The notes under the pieces: generated by a model
What the model saw: the letters and a program-made list of their open reading frames with translations, nothing else
Database searches by the model: none
What the model was told of the DNA's origin: nothing
Translations under genes and position numbers: made by a program
Assembly (NCBI RefSeq): GCF_030816295.1
Contig: NZ_JAUSXV010000001.1
Location: forward strand, 2,232,001 to 2,296,000
From: Microbacterium natoriense
GTDB lineage: Bacteria > Actinomycetota > Actinomycetes > Actinomycetales > Microbacteriaceae
Direction: 5' to 3'
Length of the DNA: 64,000 nt
In this document: piece after piece, positions 1 through 9,852 of the stretch
Layout: each line of letters starts with the position of its first letter
How positions within the stretch are numbered: the stretch's first letter is position 1

Positions 1-160
1 CGGTCCGGAACGCATCGGAAGACAGGAACTTGCGACCTCCTGCCGGGTCGCCGTCGCGCCAGGCGCCGGTCGCCGGCGGCCGCGCGCGGAGCAGGCGGAC
101 GTCGGCCTCCGTCACCGGCGCCGAGGGCACCGTATCTTCCGAAGTCGTCTGCCAGTCCAT
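1..160 (-). CDS. metX: Probable homoserine O-acetyltransferase, N-terminal fragment
   Basis: The reading frame starts at an ATG (158-160 on the complement) and runs off the left edge, so only 53 codons are visible. The visible part is a polar N-terminus (MDWQTTSEDTVPSAP...) followed by PPATGAWRDGDPAGGRKF. From memory this resembles the N-terminal segment of actinobacterial MetX, but no catalytic motif lies inside the window. The main support is context: metY, which uses the product O-acetylhomoserine, lies upstream on the same strand. A GAGAAT -10-like element sits exactly 6 bases before the ATG, which suggests a leaderless transcript. The product name is inference and the open reading frame is the firm part. 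Confidence 0.5.
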   Translation of the reverse strand, partial: MDWQTTSEDTVPSAPVTEADVRLLRARPPATGAWRDGDPAGGRKFLSSDAFRT

Positions 161-206
161 GGTTCCATTCTCGCCCGCCGAGGGCGCAGTCCGGCGAAGG
201 TTACGC

Positions 207-1139
207 CTATCCGTCGACCACGGTCTTCGTCGCGAGGTGGTCGCTGTTGCCGGCGTGAACCGTCGTCGACGAGAGCACGGTCACTCCGCGCGCGAAGACC
301 TGGTCGATCCTTGTGAGCGGGAAGGCGGCGGGCCAGGTGAGGCCGAGGGAGCCGTCGGTCGGCCTCACCCAGTCGAGCCCGGTGCGCAGGGCGTTCATGG
401 CGGGGTCGGTGGATGCGGCGTTGAAGTCGCCCACGACGACGAGCGCGTCGGCCGGGTCGGCGGTCACGGTGCGGGCGAGGCCGGCCAGCATCGTGTCGCG
501 CCCGTCCTGGTGACCCGGTCGGACCGAAGCGGCGTGCAGCACGTAGAGCGCGATCTCGGATTCCGGGCCCTCGACGGCGACTCGGAGAGCGCGCTTCCAG
601 TCGAGTCCGAGCGTGAGAGGTTCGGCCGCCACGATCGGGTACCTGCTCCACACGCCGACCGTGCCGACGGCGTAGGAGTGCGGATAGCGCTCGGCGAGGG
701 CCTCGGACGCGGCCCCGAGGCTGTCGCCGTCGAGCTCGACGAGGGCGATCACGTCGGCTCCCGATGCGGCGAGCTCCTCGGCGGACGCTCCGGCGCCACC
801 GGAATGCGCGCGCACGTTCTGACTCACGATCGTGAGCGGGGCCGCGCTGGACGTCGTCGCCGGAGTCGGCAGGGAGGGGGCGATCGCGACGGCCCAGACG
901 ACGACCGGGATCAGGACGAGGAACAGCATGCGCCGGGCGAAGACGATGGCGAGCACGACGGCGCCGAGCAGAGCGACCCCCAGCCAGGGGAGAAGGGCTG
1001 CCCCGGCGGTGCCGATGGCTCCGGGCACCCAGGTGCAGACGACGGCGAGGAGCAGGCAGACGCTGGTGATCGCGAGAAGTCGCGCGGCTCGTCTGGGTGT
1101 TCGTCGAGCGGCGAGGGGCTGTGGTGCAGGTTCGATCAG
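207..1139 (-). CDS. Endonuclease/exonuclease/phosphatase family membrane protein
   Basis: An EEP-fold hydrolase domain follows about three hydrophobic segments (roughly residues 20-90). Family signatures are visible: SQNVRA near residue 108, GDFNAA near 237 and the C-terminal NSDHLA catalytic His region near 299. The substrate is unknown; relatives act on nucleic acids, phosphoinositides or other phosphodiesters. The first standard start in frame is a GTG at 1028, but it falls inside the first membrane segment and has no ribosome-binding site. The frame stays open upstream, and a CTG at 1139 has GGAGG five bases before it. I therefore prefer CTG, giving 310 residues. It lies between metY and the probable metX on the same strand, with no evident metabolic link. 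Confidence 0.75.
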   Translation of the reverse strand: MIEPAPQPLAARRTPRRAARLLAITSVCLLLAVVCTWVPGAIGTAGAALLPWLGVALLGAVVLAIVFARRMLFLVLIPVVVWAVAIAPSLPTPATTSSAAPLTIVSQNVRAHSGGAGASAEELAASGADVIALVELDGDSLGAASEALAERYPHSYAVGTVGVWSRYPIVAAEPLTLGLDWKRALRVAVEGPESEIALYVLHAASVRPGHQDGRDTMLAGLARTVTADPADALVVVGDFNAASTDPAMNALRTGLDWVRPTDGSLGLTWPAAFPLTRIDQVFARGVTVLSSTTVHAGNSDHLATKTVVDG

Positions 1140-1172
1140 TGGCTCCTCCGTGCGGGGATTCCATTCTCGCCG
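1130..1172 (-). promoter_or_regulatory. Promoter and ribosome-binding site for the EEP gene
   Basis: Read on the minus strand, a GAGAAT -10-like hexamer (complement of 1165-1170) is followed about 20 bases later by GGAGGAG and then CTG at 1139. The 13-base core TTCCATTCTCGCC on the plus strand occurs both here and just upstream of the metX start (163-175), which suggests related promoters. The short leader with a strong ribosome-binding site supports the CTG start. Confidence 0.4.
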
Positions 1173-1210
1173 GGAGCGCCTGTGCTCCCGCCGAGCACGA
1201 GGCGCCGGCC

Positions 1211-1256
1211 GAACGCAGCGGTGCCCCGGAGCGAGATCCGGGGCACCGCTGCGTTC
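1211..1256 (-). terminator. Strong hairpin terminator after metY
   Basis: A perfect 20-bp stem (1211-1230 pairs with 1237-1256) with a 6-base loop lies 11 bases past the metY stop. There is no T run on the minus strand, so termination would be of the tailless hairpin type often inferred in high-GC actinomycetes. Confidence 0.7.
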
Positions 1257-1267
1257 GAACGCGAAGA

Positions 1268-2590
1268 TCAGGCGCGAGCGGCCTCCGACACGCGGCGAGC
1301 CGCGGCGAGAGCCTGATCGAGATCGGCCTTGAGGTCGTCGACGTTCTCGATGCCGACCGACAGACGCACCAGGCCAGGGGTGACGCCGGCGGTGAGCTGC
1401 TGCTCGGGGGTGAGCTGTGCGTGCGTGGTCGACGCGGGGTGGATGACGAGCGAGCGCACGTCGCCGATGTTGGCGAGGTGACTGAACAGCGAGAGGCTGT
1501 TCACGAACTCGCGACCGGCCTCGACACCGCCCTTGAGCTCGAAGGACAGCACGGCGCCGACGCCCTTCGGGGCGTACTTGTTCGCCGCGGCGTACCAGGG
1601 GGAGGAGGGCAGTCCCGAGTAGTTGACCGTCGCGACGTCGTCACGGTTGTCGAGCCACTCTGCGATCTCCTGTGCGTTCTGCACGTGGCGCTCGATGCGC
1701 AGCGACAGCGTCTCGATGCCCTGGATGAGGTTCCAGGCGCTCTGCGGCGCGATGGCCGAGCCGAGGTCGCGGAGCAGCTGCACGCGGGCCTTGATGATGT
1801 AGGCGAGCGGGTCGCCCACCGCGGCGGTGTAGCTCGCACCGTGGTACGAGGGGTCGGGGACCGTGAGGCCCGGGAACTTGTCGACGTTCTTGGACCACTC
1901 GAAGGTGCCGCCGTCGATGATCGCGCCGCCGATCGTGGTGCCGTGGCCGCCGAGGAACTTCGTGACCGAGTGGACGACGATGTCGGCGCCGAACTCGAAC
2001 GGGCGGATCAGGTACGGGGTCGCGATCGTGTTGTCGACGATGAGCGGAACGCCGCTCTCGTGCGCGATGTCGGCGACGGTGCGGATGTCGAGCACGTTGA
2101 TCTGCGGGTTGCCGATCGTCTCAGCGAAGAACAGCTTGGTGTTCGGACGGACGGCGCGACGCCACTCTTCGGGGTCGTCCTGGTTCTCGACGAAAGTGAC
2201 CTCGATGCCGAGCTTGGCGAGCGTGTACTTGAACAGGTTGTACGTGCCGCCGTAGATCGAGCTCGATGCGACGAAGTGGTCGCCGGCTTCGGCGATGTTC
2301 AGGATCGCGAAGGTCGAGGCCGCCTGTCCGCTGGAGAGCACCAGCGCACCGGTTCCGCCTTCGAGGGCGGCGAGGCGCTGCTCGAGCACGTCCTGCGTGG
2401 GGTTCTGGATGCGGGTGTAGATGTTGCCGAACTCCGCGAGCGCGAAGAGGTTGGCCGCGTGGTCCGCGCTGTCGAACACGTACGAGGTGGTCTGGTAGAT
2501 CGGCGTCGCGCGAGCCTTGGTCACCGGGTCGGGAGCGGCGCCGGAGTGGATCTGCTTGGTCTCGAAACGCCAGGTCTCGGGTGCGGACAT
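1268..2590 (-). CDS. metY: O-acetylhomoserine sulfhydrylase / aminocarboxypropyltransferase
   Basis: This is a full-length Cys/Met metabolism PLP enzyme of 440 residues that makes homocysteine (or methionine precursors) from O-acetylhomoserine and sulfide. The PLP lysine is K211 in [10 protein letters not shown], and the PLP-binding Asp is D186 in VDNT. The N-terminal ETKQIHSG and the substrate-phosphate region around YTRIQNPT are typical of the MetY subgroup, which is longer than MetB/MetC. The ATG start has a good ribosome-binding site (AGGGGGA). A probable metX lies downstream on the same strand, so the locus can carry homoserine to homocysteine by direct sulfhydrylation. The sulfide-producing cysE/cysK pair is elsewhere in the window. 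Confidence 0.95.
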   Translation of the reverse strand: MSAPETWRFETKQIHSGAAPDPVTKARATPIYQTTSYVFDSADHAANLFALAEFGNIYTRIQNPTQDVLEQRLAALEGGTGALVLSSGQAASTFAILNIAEAGDHFVASSSIYGGTYNLFKYTLAKLGIEVTFVENQDDPEEWRRAVRPNTKLFFAETIGNPQINVLDIRTVADIAHESGVPLIVDNTIATPYLIRPFEFGADIVVHSVTKFLGGHGTTIGGAIIDGGTFEWSKNVDKFPGLTVPDPSYHGASYTAAVGDPLAYIIKARVQLLRDLGSAIAPQSAWNLIQGIETLSLRIERHVQNAQEIAEWLDNRDDVATVNYSGLPSSPWYAAANKYAPKGVGAVLSFELKGGVEAGREFVNSLSLFSHLANIGDVRSLVIHPASTTHAQLTPEQQLTAGVTPGLVRLSVGIENVDDLKADLDQALAAARRVSEAARA

Positions 2591-2739
2591 GATGTTCCCC
2601 CTGGAACGTCGAAGCGGGTGGGTGGCGGGTGCCGTTGCTGAGAGAGTACGGAAGAACGTCCGGTGTCAACAACGGATGGGAAATGTGACGTAACAACCCG
2701 GCTTCCGTGTTCTGACGCGGAACGTCGTACGGTGGAGGC

Positions 2740-3522
2740 ATGGTGAACAGGCGTGCAGTGGTGACAGGTGCGAGTTCGGGAATCGGCGAGGCGACGGTGC
2801 GCGCCCTGCGGACCCGCGGATGGGATGTCGTCGGGGTCGCGCGTCGCGCTGACCGTCTGGCGGCGCTCGCCGCGGAGACCGGAGCGCAGGTGATCTCCTG
2901 CGACCTGACAGATGCCGACGCCGTCTCCGAGCTCGTCTCCGAGATCGCCGCCACGGGGCCGGTGCACGCGCTCGTCCAGGTCGCCGGCGGCGCGCGGGGC
3001 ACCGATCGGGTCGAGGACGCGTCCGTCGACGACTGGCAGTGGATGTACGACGCCAACGTGCTGGCGAGTCAGCGTCTGGTCGCAGGCCTCCTGCCGCTCC
3101 TGCGCAAGGCTGCGGCGGTCGACGGACACGCCGACACCGTGTTCGTGACCTCGACCGCCGCGCAGGTCGCATATGCGGGCGGCGGCGGCTACAACGCCGC
3201 CAAGGCGGCGCAGGCGATGCTCGTGCACGCGCTTCGCCTCGAGCTGAACGGCGAGCCGATCCGCGTCGCCGAGATCGCCCCCGGCATGGTGCACACCGAG
3301 GAGTTCACGCTGAATCGTCTCGGGGGAGATGCGATCGCGGCGGAGGCGGTGTACTCGGGTGTGGAGGCGCCCTTGCAGGCGAGCGATGTGGCCGATGTGA
3401 TCGCCTACGCGCTCGAGGCGCCCGGACACGTGAATCTCGACCTGATCACGATGCGCCCGGTCGCCCAGTCGGCGAACCACCTGCTCGCGCGCGGACCGCT
3501 GCGCGTGCGCGCGGGCGAGTGA
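2740..3522 (+). CDS. SDR family NAD(P)-dependent oxidoreductase
   Basis: A classical short-chain dehydrogenase/reductase of 260 residues. The Rossmann motif TGASSGIG (residues 9-16) binds NAD(P), and the active site has Tyr151 and Lys155 in YNAAK, with a Ser in VFVTSTAAQ before it. The Arg-rich stretch after the second beta strand (ARRADRL) suggests NADP preference. The substrate cannot be read from the sequence. The YdfG/serine 3-dehydrogenase-like subgroup is plausible. A TACGGT hexamer ends 6 bases before the ATG, so the transcript is probably leaderless. The stop overlaps the ung start (TGATG), so the two are translationally coupled. Confidence 0.9.
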   Translation: MVNRRAVVTGASSGIGEATVRALRTRGWDVVGVARRADRLAALAAETGAQVISCDLTDADAVSELVSEIAATGPVHALVQVAGGARGTDRVEDASVDDWQWMYDANVLASQRLVAGLLPLLRKAAAVDGHADTVFVTSTAAQVAYAGGGGYNAAKAAQAMLVHALRLELNGEPIRVAEIAPGMVHTEEFTLNRLGGDAIAAEAVYSGVEAPLQASDVADVIAYALEAPGHVNLDLITMRPVAQSANHLLARGPLRVRAGE

Positions 3523-4232
3523 TGCCAGGCCGCACCCTCGCCGAGCTGGCGGCGGACGGTCAGATCGATCCGGGCTGGGCGGAGGCTCTCGCGCCTGTGC
3601 AGCCCGTCATCACCGAGCTCGGCGAGCGTCTGCGCGCGGAACAGGCTGCGGGCAACGGCTACCTGCCGGCCGGCCCTCACGTCCTCCGCGCCTTCCAGCG
3701 CCCGCTCGCCGATGTGAAGGTCCTGATCACAGGGCAGGACCCGTATCCGACGCCGGGGCACCCCATCGGCCTCTCCTTCGCCGTCGACCGCGACGTGCGG
3801 CCGGTGCCGCGGAGCCTCGGCAACATCTACAAGGAGCGCCAGGATGATCTCGGCATCCCACCGGCGCCGCACGGGGACCTCACCGCATGGAGCGACCAGG
3901 GGGTTCTGCTGCTGAACCGGGTGCTCACCGTCCGCCCCGGCGAGGCGGCATCGCACCGCGGCTGGGGCTGGGAGAAGGTCACCGAACTCGCCATCCGCGC
4001 GCTCGTCGCACGCGAGCGGCCGCTCGTCGCGATCCTGTGGGGGAGGGATGCGGCGAACCTGCAGCCGCTTCTCGGGGGCACCCCGTCGATCGCCTCGGCG
4101 CACCCCTCGCCGCTCTCGGCCAGCCGTGGCTTCTTCGGATCGCGACCGTTCTCGCGCGCGAACGCGCTGCTCGAGCAGCAGGGAGTGGACGGCATCGACT
4201 GGCGCGTCGCCGGCGAGCACCCTCTAGGCTGA
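3522..4232 (+). CDS. ung: Uracil-DNA glycosylase
   Basis: A family 1 UDG of 236 residues that removes uracil from DNA in base-excision repair. The water-activating motif GQDPYP (Asp73) and the C-terminal HPSPLS motif (His194), which inserts into the minor groove, are both intact. So are the uracil-pocket residues around GLSFAVD and LLLNRVLTV. The ATG overlaps the stop of the upstream SDR gene, indicating a two-gene operon. Length and motif order are normal for the family. Confidence 0.96.
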   Translation: MPGRTLAELAADGQIDPGWAEALAPVQPVITELGERLRAEQAAGNGYLPAGPHVLRAFQRPLADVKVLITGQDPYPTPGHPIGLSFAVDRDVRPVPRSLGNIYKERQDDLGIPPAPHGDLTAWSDQGVLLLNRVLTVRPGEAASHRGWGWEKVTELAIRALVARERPLVAILWGRDAANLQPLLGGTPSIASAHPSPLSASRGFFGSRPFSRANALLEQQGVDGIDWRVAGEHPLG

Positions 4233-4236
4233 GCGC

Positions 4237-4848
4237 ATGCAGTTCGAACCCGGCGATCGACGTCGCGTGCTGCCGCGTCATCTTCGCCCCGCTGCGGTCC
4301 CCGAGGTGTTCGCCTACGCGATCAGGCCCGCTCGAGCATCCGATCTCCCGCACATCCGGGAGATCTACAACCACTTCGTGAGCAACTCCGTCGTCACCCT
4401 CGATGAGGGGCGCAGCAGCATTCCGTACTGGCGCGAGAAGTTCGCTCTGCTCGCCAGGCTGCAGCTGCCGTTCCTCGTCGCCGTCTCACCGGGAGGCGTC
4501 GTGCTCGGATACGCGGTCGCGCAGCCCTGGGCGGGCAAGAACGCCTACCGGTACACGGTCGAGGATTCGATCTACCTGGGTCCGGGAGCCGGCGGCAAAG
4601 GGCTGGGAGCAGTCCTCCTGAAGGCGCTGATCGACGCGTGCGAGCAGCGCGGCATCCGCGAGATGGTCGCGGTGATCAGCGACAGCAAGGCGGAGGCGTC
4701 CATCCGGCTGCACGCGAAGTTGGGCTTCGTCGAGGCGGGGCGGATGGGACGCGTCGGCCACAAGTTCGGTCGCGAGCTCGGCACGATCTACATGAAGAAG
4801 GCTCTGAAGCCGGTGCGGCGGCGGAAGCTGTTCGGGTCAGGTCGCTGA
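4237..4848 (+). CDS. GNAT family N-acetyltransferase (phosphinothricin acetyltransferase-like)
   Basis: A single GNAT domain of 203 residues starting near residue 25 with IRPARASDLPHIREIYNHFV. This opening is typical of the Pat/MnaT group, which acetylates methionine sulfone/sulfoximine or phosphinothricin-like amines. The acetyl-CoA loop is GPGAGGKGLGAVLLKALI, and a conserved helix HAKLGFVEAGRMGRVGHKFG follows. The chosen ATG has TAGGCT exactly 6 bases upstream, implying a leaderless start just after the ung stop. A GTG at 4306 is a shorter alternative and would remove the unconserved N-terminal tail. Its 3' end overlaps the convergent ABC ATPase gene by 12 bases. Confidence 0.88.
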   Translation: MQFEPGDRRRVLPRHLRPAAVPEVFAYAIRPARASDLPHIREIYNHFVSNSVVTLDEGRSSIPYWREKFALLARLQLPFLVAVSPGGVVLGYAVAQPWAGKNAYRYTVEDSIYLGPGAGGKGLGAVLLKALIDACEQRGIREMVAVISDSKAEASIRLHAKLGFVEAGRMGRVGHKFGRELGTIYMKKALKPVRRRKLFGSGR

Positions 4849-5631
4849 GTCCGGAATCACCGGGATCGCCGCGAGCAGCGTCTGCGTGTACTCCTCCCGA
4901 GGATGCCGCAGAACTTCCTCGGTGGTTCCGCGCTCGACGATCCGACCGTCTTTCATGACGACCACCGCATCGCACAGATTCTGCACGACGCCGATGTCGT
5001 GCGACACCATCACGAGTGTGAGTCCGGTGGTGCGGCGCAACTCGATCAGGAGGTCGAGGATCTGCGCACGGACGGTGACGTCGAGCGCTGACAGCGGCTC
5101 GTCGCCGACGAGGATGCCGGGGCGATGCACGATGGCGCGAGCGAGGGCGATGCGCTGGCGTTGGCCACCCGAGAACTCGTGCGGATAGCGATCGGCCATG
5201 TCGGGTTCCAGCCCGACCTGTTCGAGGACCTCTCGGATCCTCGCCGCGTGATCCTCCTCGATGCGCAGCGCCCACAGCGGTTCGCCGATGATCTGCGCCG
5301 CGCTCATCCGGGGGTCCAGCGACGCGTAGGGGTCCTGGAAGACGAGTCCGGTCTGGCGGCGCAGCCAGTGCTGTGATCGGGCGGATGCCGTGGCATCCAC
5401 TGCGCGACCGTCGACCGACACCGTTCCCTTCGTCGGACGGTCGAGTCCGAGGATCAGTTTGACCAGGGTGGACTTTCCGGAGCCCGACTCGCCGATGATC
5501 CCGACCGACGACCCCTCGACGATGTCGAGATCGGTCGGCGCGAGCGCAGTCTGAGTGCGGCCGCGCTCCCATGCCGAACGCTTCGGCACAGCGAACTCGC
5601 GGCTGAGGCCGCGGGTCTCGATCAGGCTCAT
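4837..5631 (-). CDS. Peptide-type ABC transporter ATPase (OppF/DppF-like)
   Basis: An ABC ATPase of 264 residues. It has Walker [11 protein letters not shown]-loop [13 protein letters not shown], signature [13 protein letters not shown], Walker [13 protein letters not shown] and the switch His in VSHD. The [10 protein letters not shown]-loop is typical of the OppF/DppF partner. Its ATG overlaps the stop of the neighbouring ATPase gene (ATGA). It is the last gene of the importer operon and would power solute uptake together with the second ATPase and the two permeases. Substrate specificity (peptides, nickel or other small solutes) cannot be read from the ATPase. Confidence 0.93.
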   Translation of the reverse strand: MSLIETRGLSREFAVPKRSAWERGRTQTALAPTDLDIVEGSSVGIIGESGSGKSTLVKLILGLDRPTKGTVSVDGRAVDATASARSQHWLRRQTGLVFQDPYASLDPRMSAAQIIGEPLWALRIEEDHAARIREVLEQVGLEPDMADRYPHEFSGGQRQRIALARAIVHRPGILVGDEPLSALDVTVRAQILDLLIELRRTTGLTLVMVSHDIGVVQNLCDAVVVMKDGRIVERGTTEEVLRHPREEYTQTLLAAIPVIPDSAT

Positions 5632-6419
5632 TCCGGCCTCCCGTCTGGGCGCCACAGTGTCGCGGTCGCGTCGCGCAGCAGACCCTGGGTGATCGGCGAC
5701 GACGGCGCCGTGAGTAGAGTCCGGACGGATGCCGCCTCGACGACGCGGCCGTGTTCGAGCACGACGCCGTCGGTCGCGACCTGGGCGAGCACCGCGAGGT
5801 CGTGGGTGATGAACATGAGCGACATGCCCTCGTTCTCGACCAGGTCCATCAGCAGCTTCAGGATCTCGGCCTGGATCGTGACGTCGAGTGCGGTGGTCGG
5901 CTCGTCGGCGATCAGGAGCTTGGGGCGGCACGCGAGGGCCATCGCGATCGCGACCCTCTGTCGCTGGCCCCCTGACAGCTGGTGCGGATAGCGATCGACG
6001 ATCCGCTCCGGATCCGGCAGGCGCACGCGCGCGGCCTCGGCGATGGCTCGCTCACGCGCTTCCCGGCGTCCTATGCCGGTGTGGATGCGGATCGACTCGG
6101 CGATCTGCCGGCCGACCGTGCGGATCGGATTCAGTGCCGTGCGCGGCTCCTGGAACACGATGCCGATGTCGTCGCCGCGCAGCGCCGCGAGTTCGCGGTC
6201 GGGCATGCCGAGCAGTTCGGTGCCGTTCCAGCGGATGCTGCCGCTCGCGCGCGCCCCGTCGGGCAGCAGCCCGAGGATCGCGAGCGCGGTGAGCGACTTC
6301 CCCGATCCCGACTCGCCGATCAGACCGAGCTTCGCCCCGTCGGGCACGTCGAACGAGATCCCGTCGACGACACGGCGCCCGTCGATCTCGATCGCGAGTC
6401 CTTCGACCGTGAGGCTCAT
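5628..6419 (-). CDS. Peptide-type ABC transporter ATPase (OppD/DppD-like)
   Basis: The second ATPase of the importer, 263 residues. Walker A is GESGSGKSL, the Q-loop [15 protein letters not shown] is typical of the OppD/DppD side, the signature is [15 protein letters not shown], Walker B is [12 protein letters not shown] and the switch His is in ITHD. Both ends overlap the neighbouring genes by 4 bases (ATGA), so this is a tightly coupled operon. It lacks the extended C-terminal 4Fe-4S Cys cluster known in some DppD proteins. Confidence 0.93.
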   Translation of the reverse strand: MSLTVEGLAIEIDGRRVVDGISFDVPDGAKLGLIGESGSGKSLTALAILGLLPDGARASGSIRWNGTELLGMPDRELAALRGDDIGIVFQEPRTALNPIRTVGRQIAESIRIHTGIGRREARERAIAEAARVRLPDPERIVDRYPHQLSGGQRQRVAIAMALACRPKLLIADEPTTALDVTIQAEILKLLMDLVENEGMSLMFITHDLAVLAQVATDGVVLEHGRVVEAASVRTLLTAPSSPITQGLLRDATATLWRPDGRPE

Positions 6420-7285
6420 GCGACCACCCCCGGTGTGTGCACTTCGGCCGCGCGGTGGCGCAGCGTGGGGTCGGTGGCTTCGCGCAGACCGTCGCCGAGG
6501 AGGTTGAGGGCCAGCACGCTGAGCGTGATAGCGAGCCCGGGCCAGATGACCGAGAGCGGATGGACGCCGATGTAGCGCTGCAGGTCTGCGAGCAGCAGGC
6601 CCCAGCTGGGCTCTGTGACCGAGGCGCCGAAGCCGAGGTAGGAGAGCCCGGCTTCGGCGAGCACGGCGACCGCCATCGACCACGACAGCTGCACGATGAA
6701 CACCGGGGCCACGTTGGGAAGCAGGTGCCGCAGAAGATTCTGGCTCGTCGTGAGTCCGGATGCGCGCGCGGCGAGAACGAAGTCGCTCTGCTGCACCCGA
6801 CGCAGCTCGGGACGCGTGACACGGGCGATGTTCACGCCGAAGCCGATTCCGACCGACCAGATCACGACCCAGAGCGAGCCGCCCCACACGGAGGAGATCA
6901 TCATGGCGATGAGCAGCACGGGGAAGGCGATGAGAATGTCCACGAGCACCGCGATCGTCTCGCGCAGCCATCGTGCGGTGAGTGCGCCGAGCGAGGCCAG
7001 GACGACGCCGACGAGCGTGGCCACGACCCCCGCTCCGATGCTCACGAAGACCGTGGTGCGGGCACCCGCCATGATCAGGCTGAGGATGTCCCGGCCGGTG
7101 TCGTCGGTGCCGAGCAGGTGCGGCCAGCTCGGCGGCAGCCAGCGGTCTCTGATCTCCGAGGCCTGGGGGTCGAACGGCGTCCACAGCAGCGAGACGAGGG
7201 CGAGCAGCGCGATGACCGACACGACGATCAGGCCGAAACGGCCCGTCGAGGTGGCCCACAGGCGGTGCAGCCAGCGGGGGATCAT
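6416..7285 (-). CDS. Peptide-type ABC transporter permease (OppC/DppC-like)
   Basis: A 289-residue inner-membrane permease. The N-terminal segment at residues 20-40 is followed by the family hallmark HLLGTDDTGRDILS, then about five membrane segments. The EAA-type cytoplasmic loop that docks the ATPase is present (LAARASGLTTSQNLLRHLLPN). The C-terminal region PSWGLLLADLQRYI is typical of the DppC group. The start was set at the ATG that overlaps the upstream permease stop, because the longer open frame upstream is a shadow of that gene. Confidence 0.92.
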   Translation of the reverse strand: MIPRWLHRLWATSTGRFGLIVVSVIALLALVSLLWTPFDPQASEIRDRWLPPSWPHLLGTDDTGRDILSLIMAGARTTVFVSIGAGVVATLVGVVLASLGALTARWLRETIAVLVDILIAFPVLLIAMMISSVWGGSLWVVIWSVGIGFGVNIARVTRPELRRVQQSDFVLAARASGLTTSQNLLRHLLPNVAPVFIVQLSWSMAVAVLAEAGLSYLGFGASVTEPSWGLLLADLQRYIGVHPLSVIWPGLAITLSVLALNLLGDGLREATDPTLRHRAAEVHTPGVVA

Positions 7286-8232
7286 GCGGCCTCCCGCTGG
7301 CGGGGGTCGATGGCGCGGTGCAGCAGGTCGACGACGAACCCGACGACCAGCACGAATCCGGTGAGCACCAGCAGCTCGCTCTGCACCTTGATCAGGTCGC
7401 GCGTGCCGACGTCTGCGACCAGCATCCGCCCGATGCCGGGGAGCGTGAACAGCTGTTCGATCACGACCGAGCCGACGATGATGCCGGCGATCTGCAACCC
7501 GAGCACCGTGATGATCGACAACCCGACGGCGGGGATGCCGTGCTGGATCAGCGCCCGGGTGCGGGTGAGACCCTTGGCAGCGGCCGTGCGGACGAAGTCC
7601 TGGCCTGCGGCCTGCAGGGTCGCGCTTCGTACGAAGCGCATGAGCATGGCGCCCTCGACGATGCCGATCGTGAGGGCGGGGAGGATCAACGATTCGAGAG
7701 CCTTCCCCGGGGTGGACCAGCCGGTTCGGGGGAATCCCTGAGGCGGCAGCCAGCCCAGCCACACGGAGAACACGACGATCAGCATCATGCCCGCCCATAC
7801 GACCGGAACAGCGGCCAGGGCCTGCGCTCCGACGCTGAGCGCGGTGCCCGCACGGCGCCCGCGCTGCAGTGCGGAGAGCACGCCGAAGGGAACGGCGATC
7901 AGCACCGCGATCAGCAGCGCGAGAAGCCCGAGCGGGATCGTGACCTGAGCCTTGAGGGCGAGTTCTTCGCTGACCGACGCCCCCGAGAGGAGCGAAGTGC
8001 CGAGATCCCCGTGCAGGATGCCGCCGATCCATTCGGCGTACTGCTGAGGCAGCGGCCGATTCAGCCCCAGGGACTCCCGAAGCGCCTCGACCTCGGCGGG
8101 GGATGCCTGCGTGCCCGCGATGAGCTGGGCCACGTCTCCGGGGAAGACGCGGAGAGTGAGGAAGATGAGCACGCTCGACACGAGGAGCCCTGCGATCAGC
8201 AGGGCTCCTCGGACGAGCGCGTAGCGGAGCAA
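7282..8232 (-). CDS. Peptide-type ABC transporter permease (OppB/DppB-like)
   Basis: A 316-residue permease. The first membrane segment near residues 6-28 leads into the family motif LRVFPGDVAQLIAGTQASPAE. The EAA loop appears as RTAAAKGLTRTRALIQHGIP and the C-terminal FTLPGIGRMLVADVGTRD is typical of DppB. No ATG or GTG lies near the expected start. I chose the TTG (8230-8232), seven bases after the stop of the binding-protein gene, because translation from there gives the usual short basic N-terminus. Initiation probably depends on coupling to the upstream gene, and that gene is frameshifted. Confidence 0.88.
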   Translation of the reverse strand: MLRYALVRGALLIAGLLVSSVLIFLTLRVFPGDVAQLIAGTQASPAEVEALRESLGLNRPLPQQYAEWIGGILHGDLGTSLLSGASVSEELALKAQVTIPLGLLALLIAVLIAVPFGVLSALQRGRRAGTALSVGAQALAAVPVVWAGMMLIVVFSVWLGWLPPQGFPRTGWSTPGKALESLILPALTIGIVEGAMLMRFVRSATLQAAGQDFVRTAAAKGLTRTRALIQHGIPAVGLSIITVLGLQIAGIIVGSVVIEQLFTLPGIGRMLVADVGTRDLIKVQSELLVLTGFVLVVGFVVDLLHRAIDPRQREAA

Positions 8233-8239
8233 ATCGCGG

Positions 8240-9761
8240 CTATTTCTCGGAGCTGACGGTGACGCCCGCCAGGTCGATGCGCGAGTTGATCGAGTCCTTC
8301 GGGAAGCCGGAGACCAGCGGGCTGACCGCCGTGATCGTCTCACCGTTGTAGAGCCAGTCGGCGGCGTGATCCTTCGACACGATCTTCGCCGCCTGCGCCA
8401 GCAGTTTCGCCGATTCATCGGCATCGACCGTCTCCAGCGCCTTCGTGTACAGGCTCTGCACCTCGGGGTTGTCGTAGCCGAAGTAGTAGTCGGGGTTGGC
8501 GAAGTTGCCGAAGTCGCGCGGCTCGACGTGCAGCACGAAGCTCAGGTCGTAGTCATGGTTCGTGTACACGTCCTCGAGCCAGGCGGGGAACTCGACCGAG
8601 TCGACGTCAAGCGTGACGCCCACCTTCGCGAAATCCGAGATGAGCACCTTGGGGACGGTCGTGCCGTAGAACGACGGAATCGTCAGGGTGAGCTCAAGGT
8701 CTTCCTGGCCGGCCTCCTTGAGAAGCGCCTTGGCCTTCTCCGGGTCGTAGGAGATCACGTCGGACAGGTCCTGGTATCCGGGATCGAGCTCGGGGATCGG
8801 ACCGTACAGAGTCGTGCCTGCGCCGACCGCCTCCACGAGTGCTTCGTGGTCGATCGCGAGCCGCAGCGCCTCGCGCACCCGGACGTCGTCGAGAGGCGCC
8901 TTGGCGTTGTTGAAGGCCAAGGTCGCCTTGTCGGTCGTGCGGCCGGTCGTGAGCGTGAAGTCGGTGCCCTCGAACTCCGTGACGAGGTTCGGGTCGACGG
9001 CGGTGAGCACCTGCACGCCGCCATCGAGCGCCGTGTTCACGCCCGCCGTGAAGTCGGGGATGTACTGGAACTCGACCTCTGCAACTCCGGCCTTTCTCGC
9101 CCCAGTACGAGTCGTTGCGCGCGAACGTGATCGCGCTGCCCTTGTTCCACCGGGTGAGCGTGAAGGGACCGGTGCCGTTCTCGGCCGTCTTGAGGTCGGT
9201 GGTGTCGCCGGTCTGGAACACCAGACCGGCGGGGCCGGTGAGTGCGAAGAGGAAGTTCTGGTTCGGCTTGTTCAGCACGATCTGCACGGTCGCGGCATCG
9301 GGAGCGGTGATGGATGCGACATCGGCGAACTCCGCGTTCCCCTGCACGGTGGCGTCGGTGCGGACCGCTTCGTACGACGCGACCACGTCGGCGGAGGTGA
9401 GCGCCGTTCCGCTGTGGAAGGCGATGCCGTCGTTCAGCGTGAACGTGTAGGTCAGGCCGTCGGAGGAGACCTCGTAGTCCGACGCGAGGCGTCCCTCGAT
9501 CTCGTTGTCTTCCGTGCGGCTGACCAGCCCCTCGTAGATGTTGTCGATGAGGATCTGCTCGAGGGCGGCGCCACTGGTGTGACGGATGTCGAGGTTGGTG
9601 GGCTCGAGTACCAGGCCGACCTGCAGCGTGGCATCGGGATCGGGCTTTCCGGTGGATGTCGCCTCCGGTTCGGGAGCGGCGGAACCGGTGCAGGCGCTGA
9701 GGATCACGGCGGTGGCCGCGATCGCCGAGATCAGCGCGATTCGTCGGGTGCGACGGAACAT
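8240..9761 (-). pseudogene. ABC transporter family 5 substrate-binding lipoprotein, single-base frameshift
   Basis: The first part reads as a normal SBP family 5 lipoprotein. It has an ATG at 9761 with ribosome-binding site GAGAGGAAA, a signal peptide ending in lipobox LSAC, and then about 220 residues up to NDSYWGEK. From there the frame becomes Arg-rich nonsense. In the -1 frame the true sequence resumes as KAGVAEVEFQYIPDFTAGVN and continues to SSEK at 8240. Removing one base of the GGCC near 9089-9092 restores a single frame of about 506 residues. This is either a sequencing error or a real inactivating insertion. If real, the importer lacks its high-affinity binding protein. Confidence 0.85.
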
Positions 9762-9852
9762 GGGGTTTCCTCTCGGTCGGCAGGTGCTGTGTGCCGGTGG
9801 GTCGAGCCTAGGGATCGGGTGAGCGGGTACGGGTCGGGAACGGAACGGAACG

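Noticed and set aside
112..1164. Long Arg-rich frame on the minus strand overlapping the EEP gene
   Set aside because: It is a shadow of the EEP gene. Its composition is the usual Arg/Ala/Pro-rich out-of-frame pattern of GC-rich DNA and no domain is visible.
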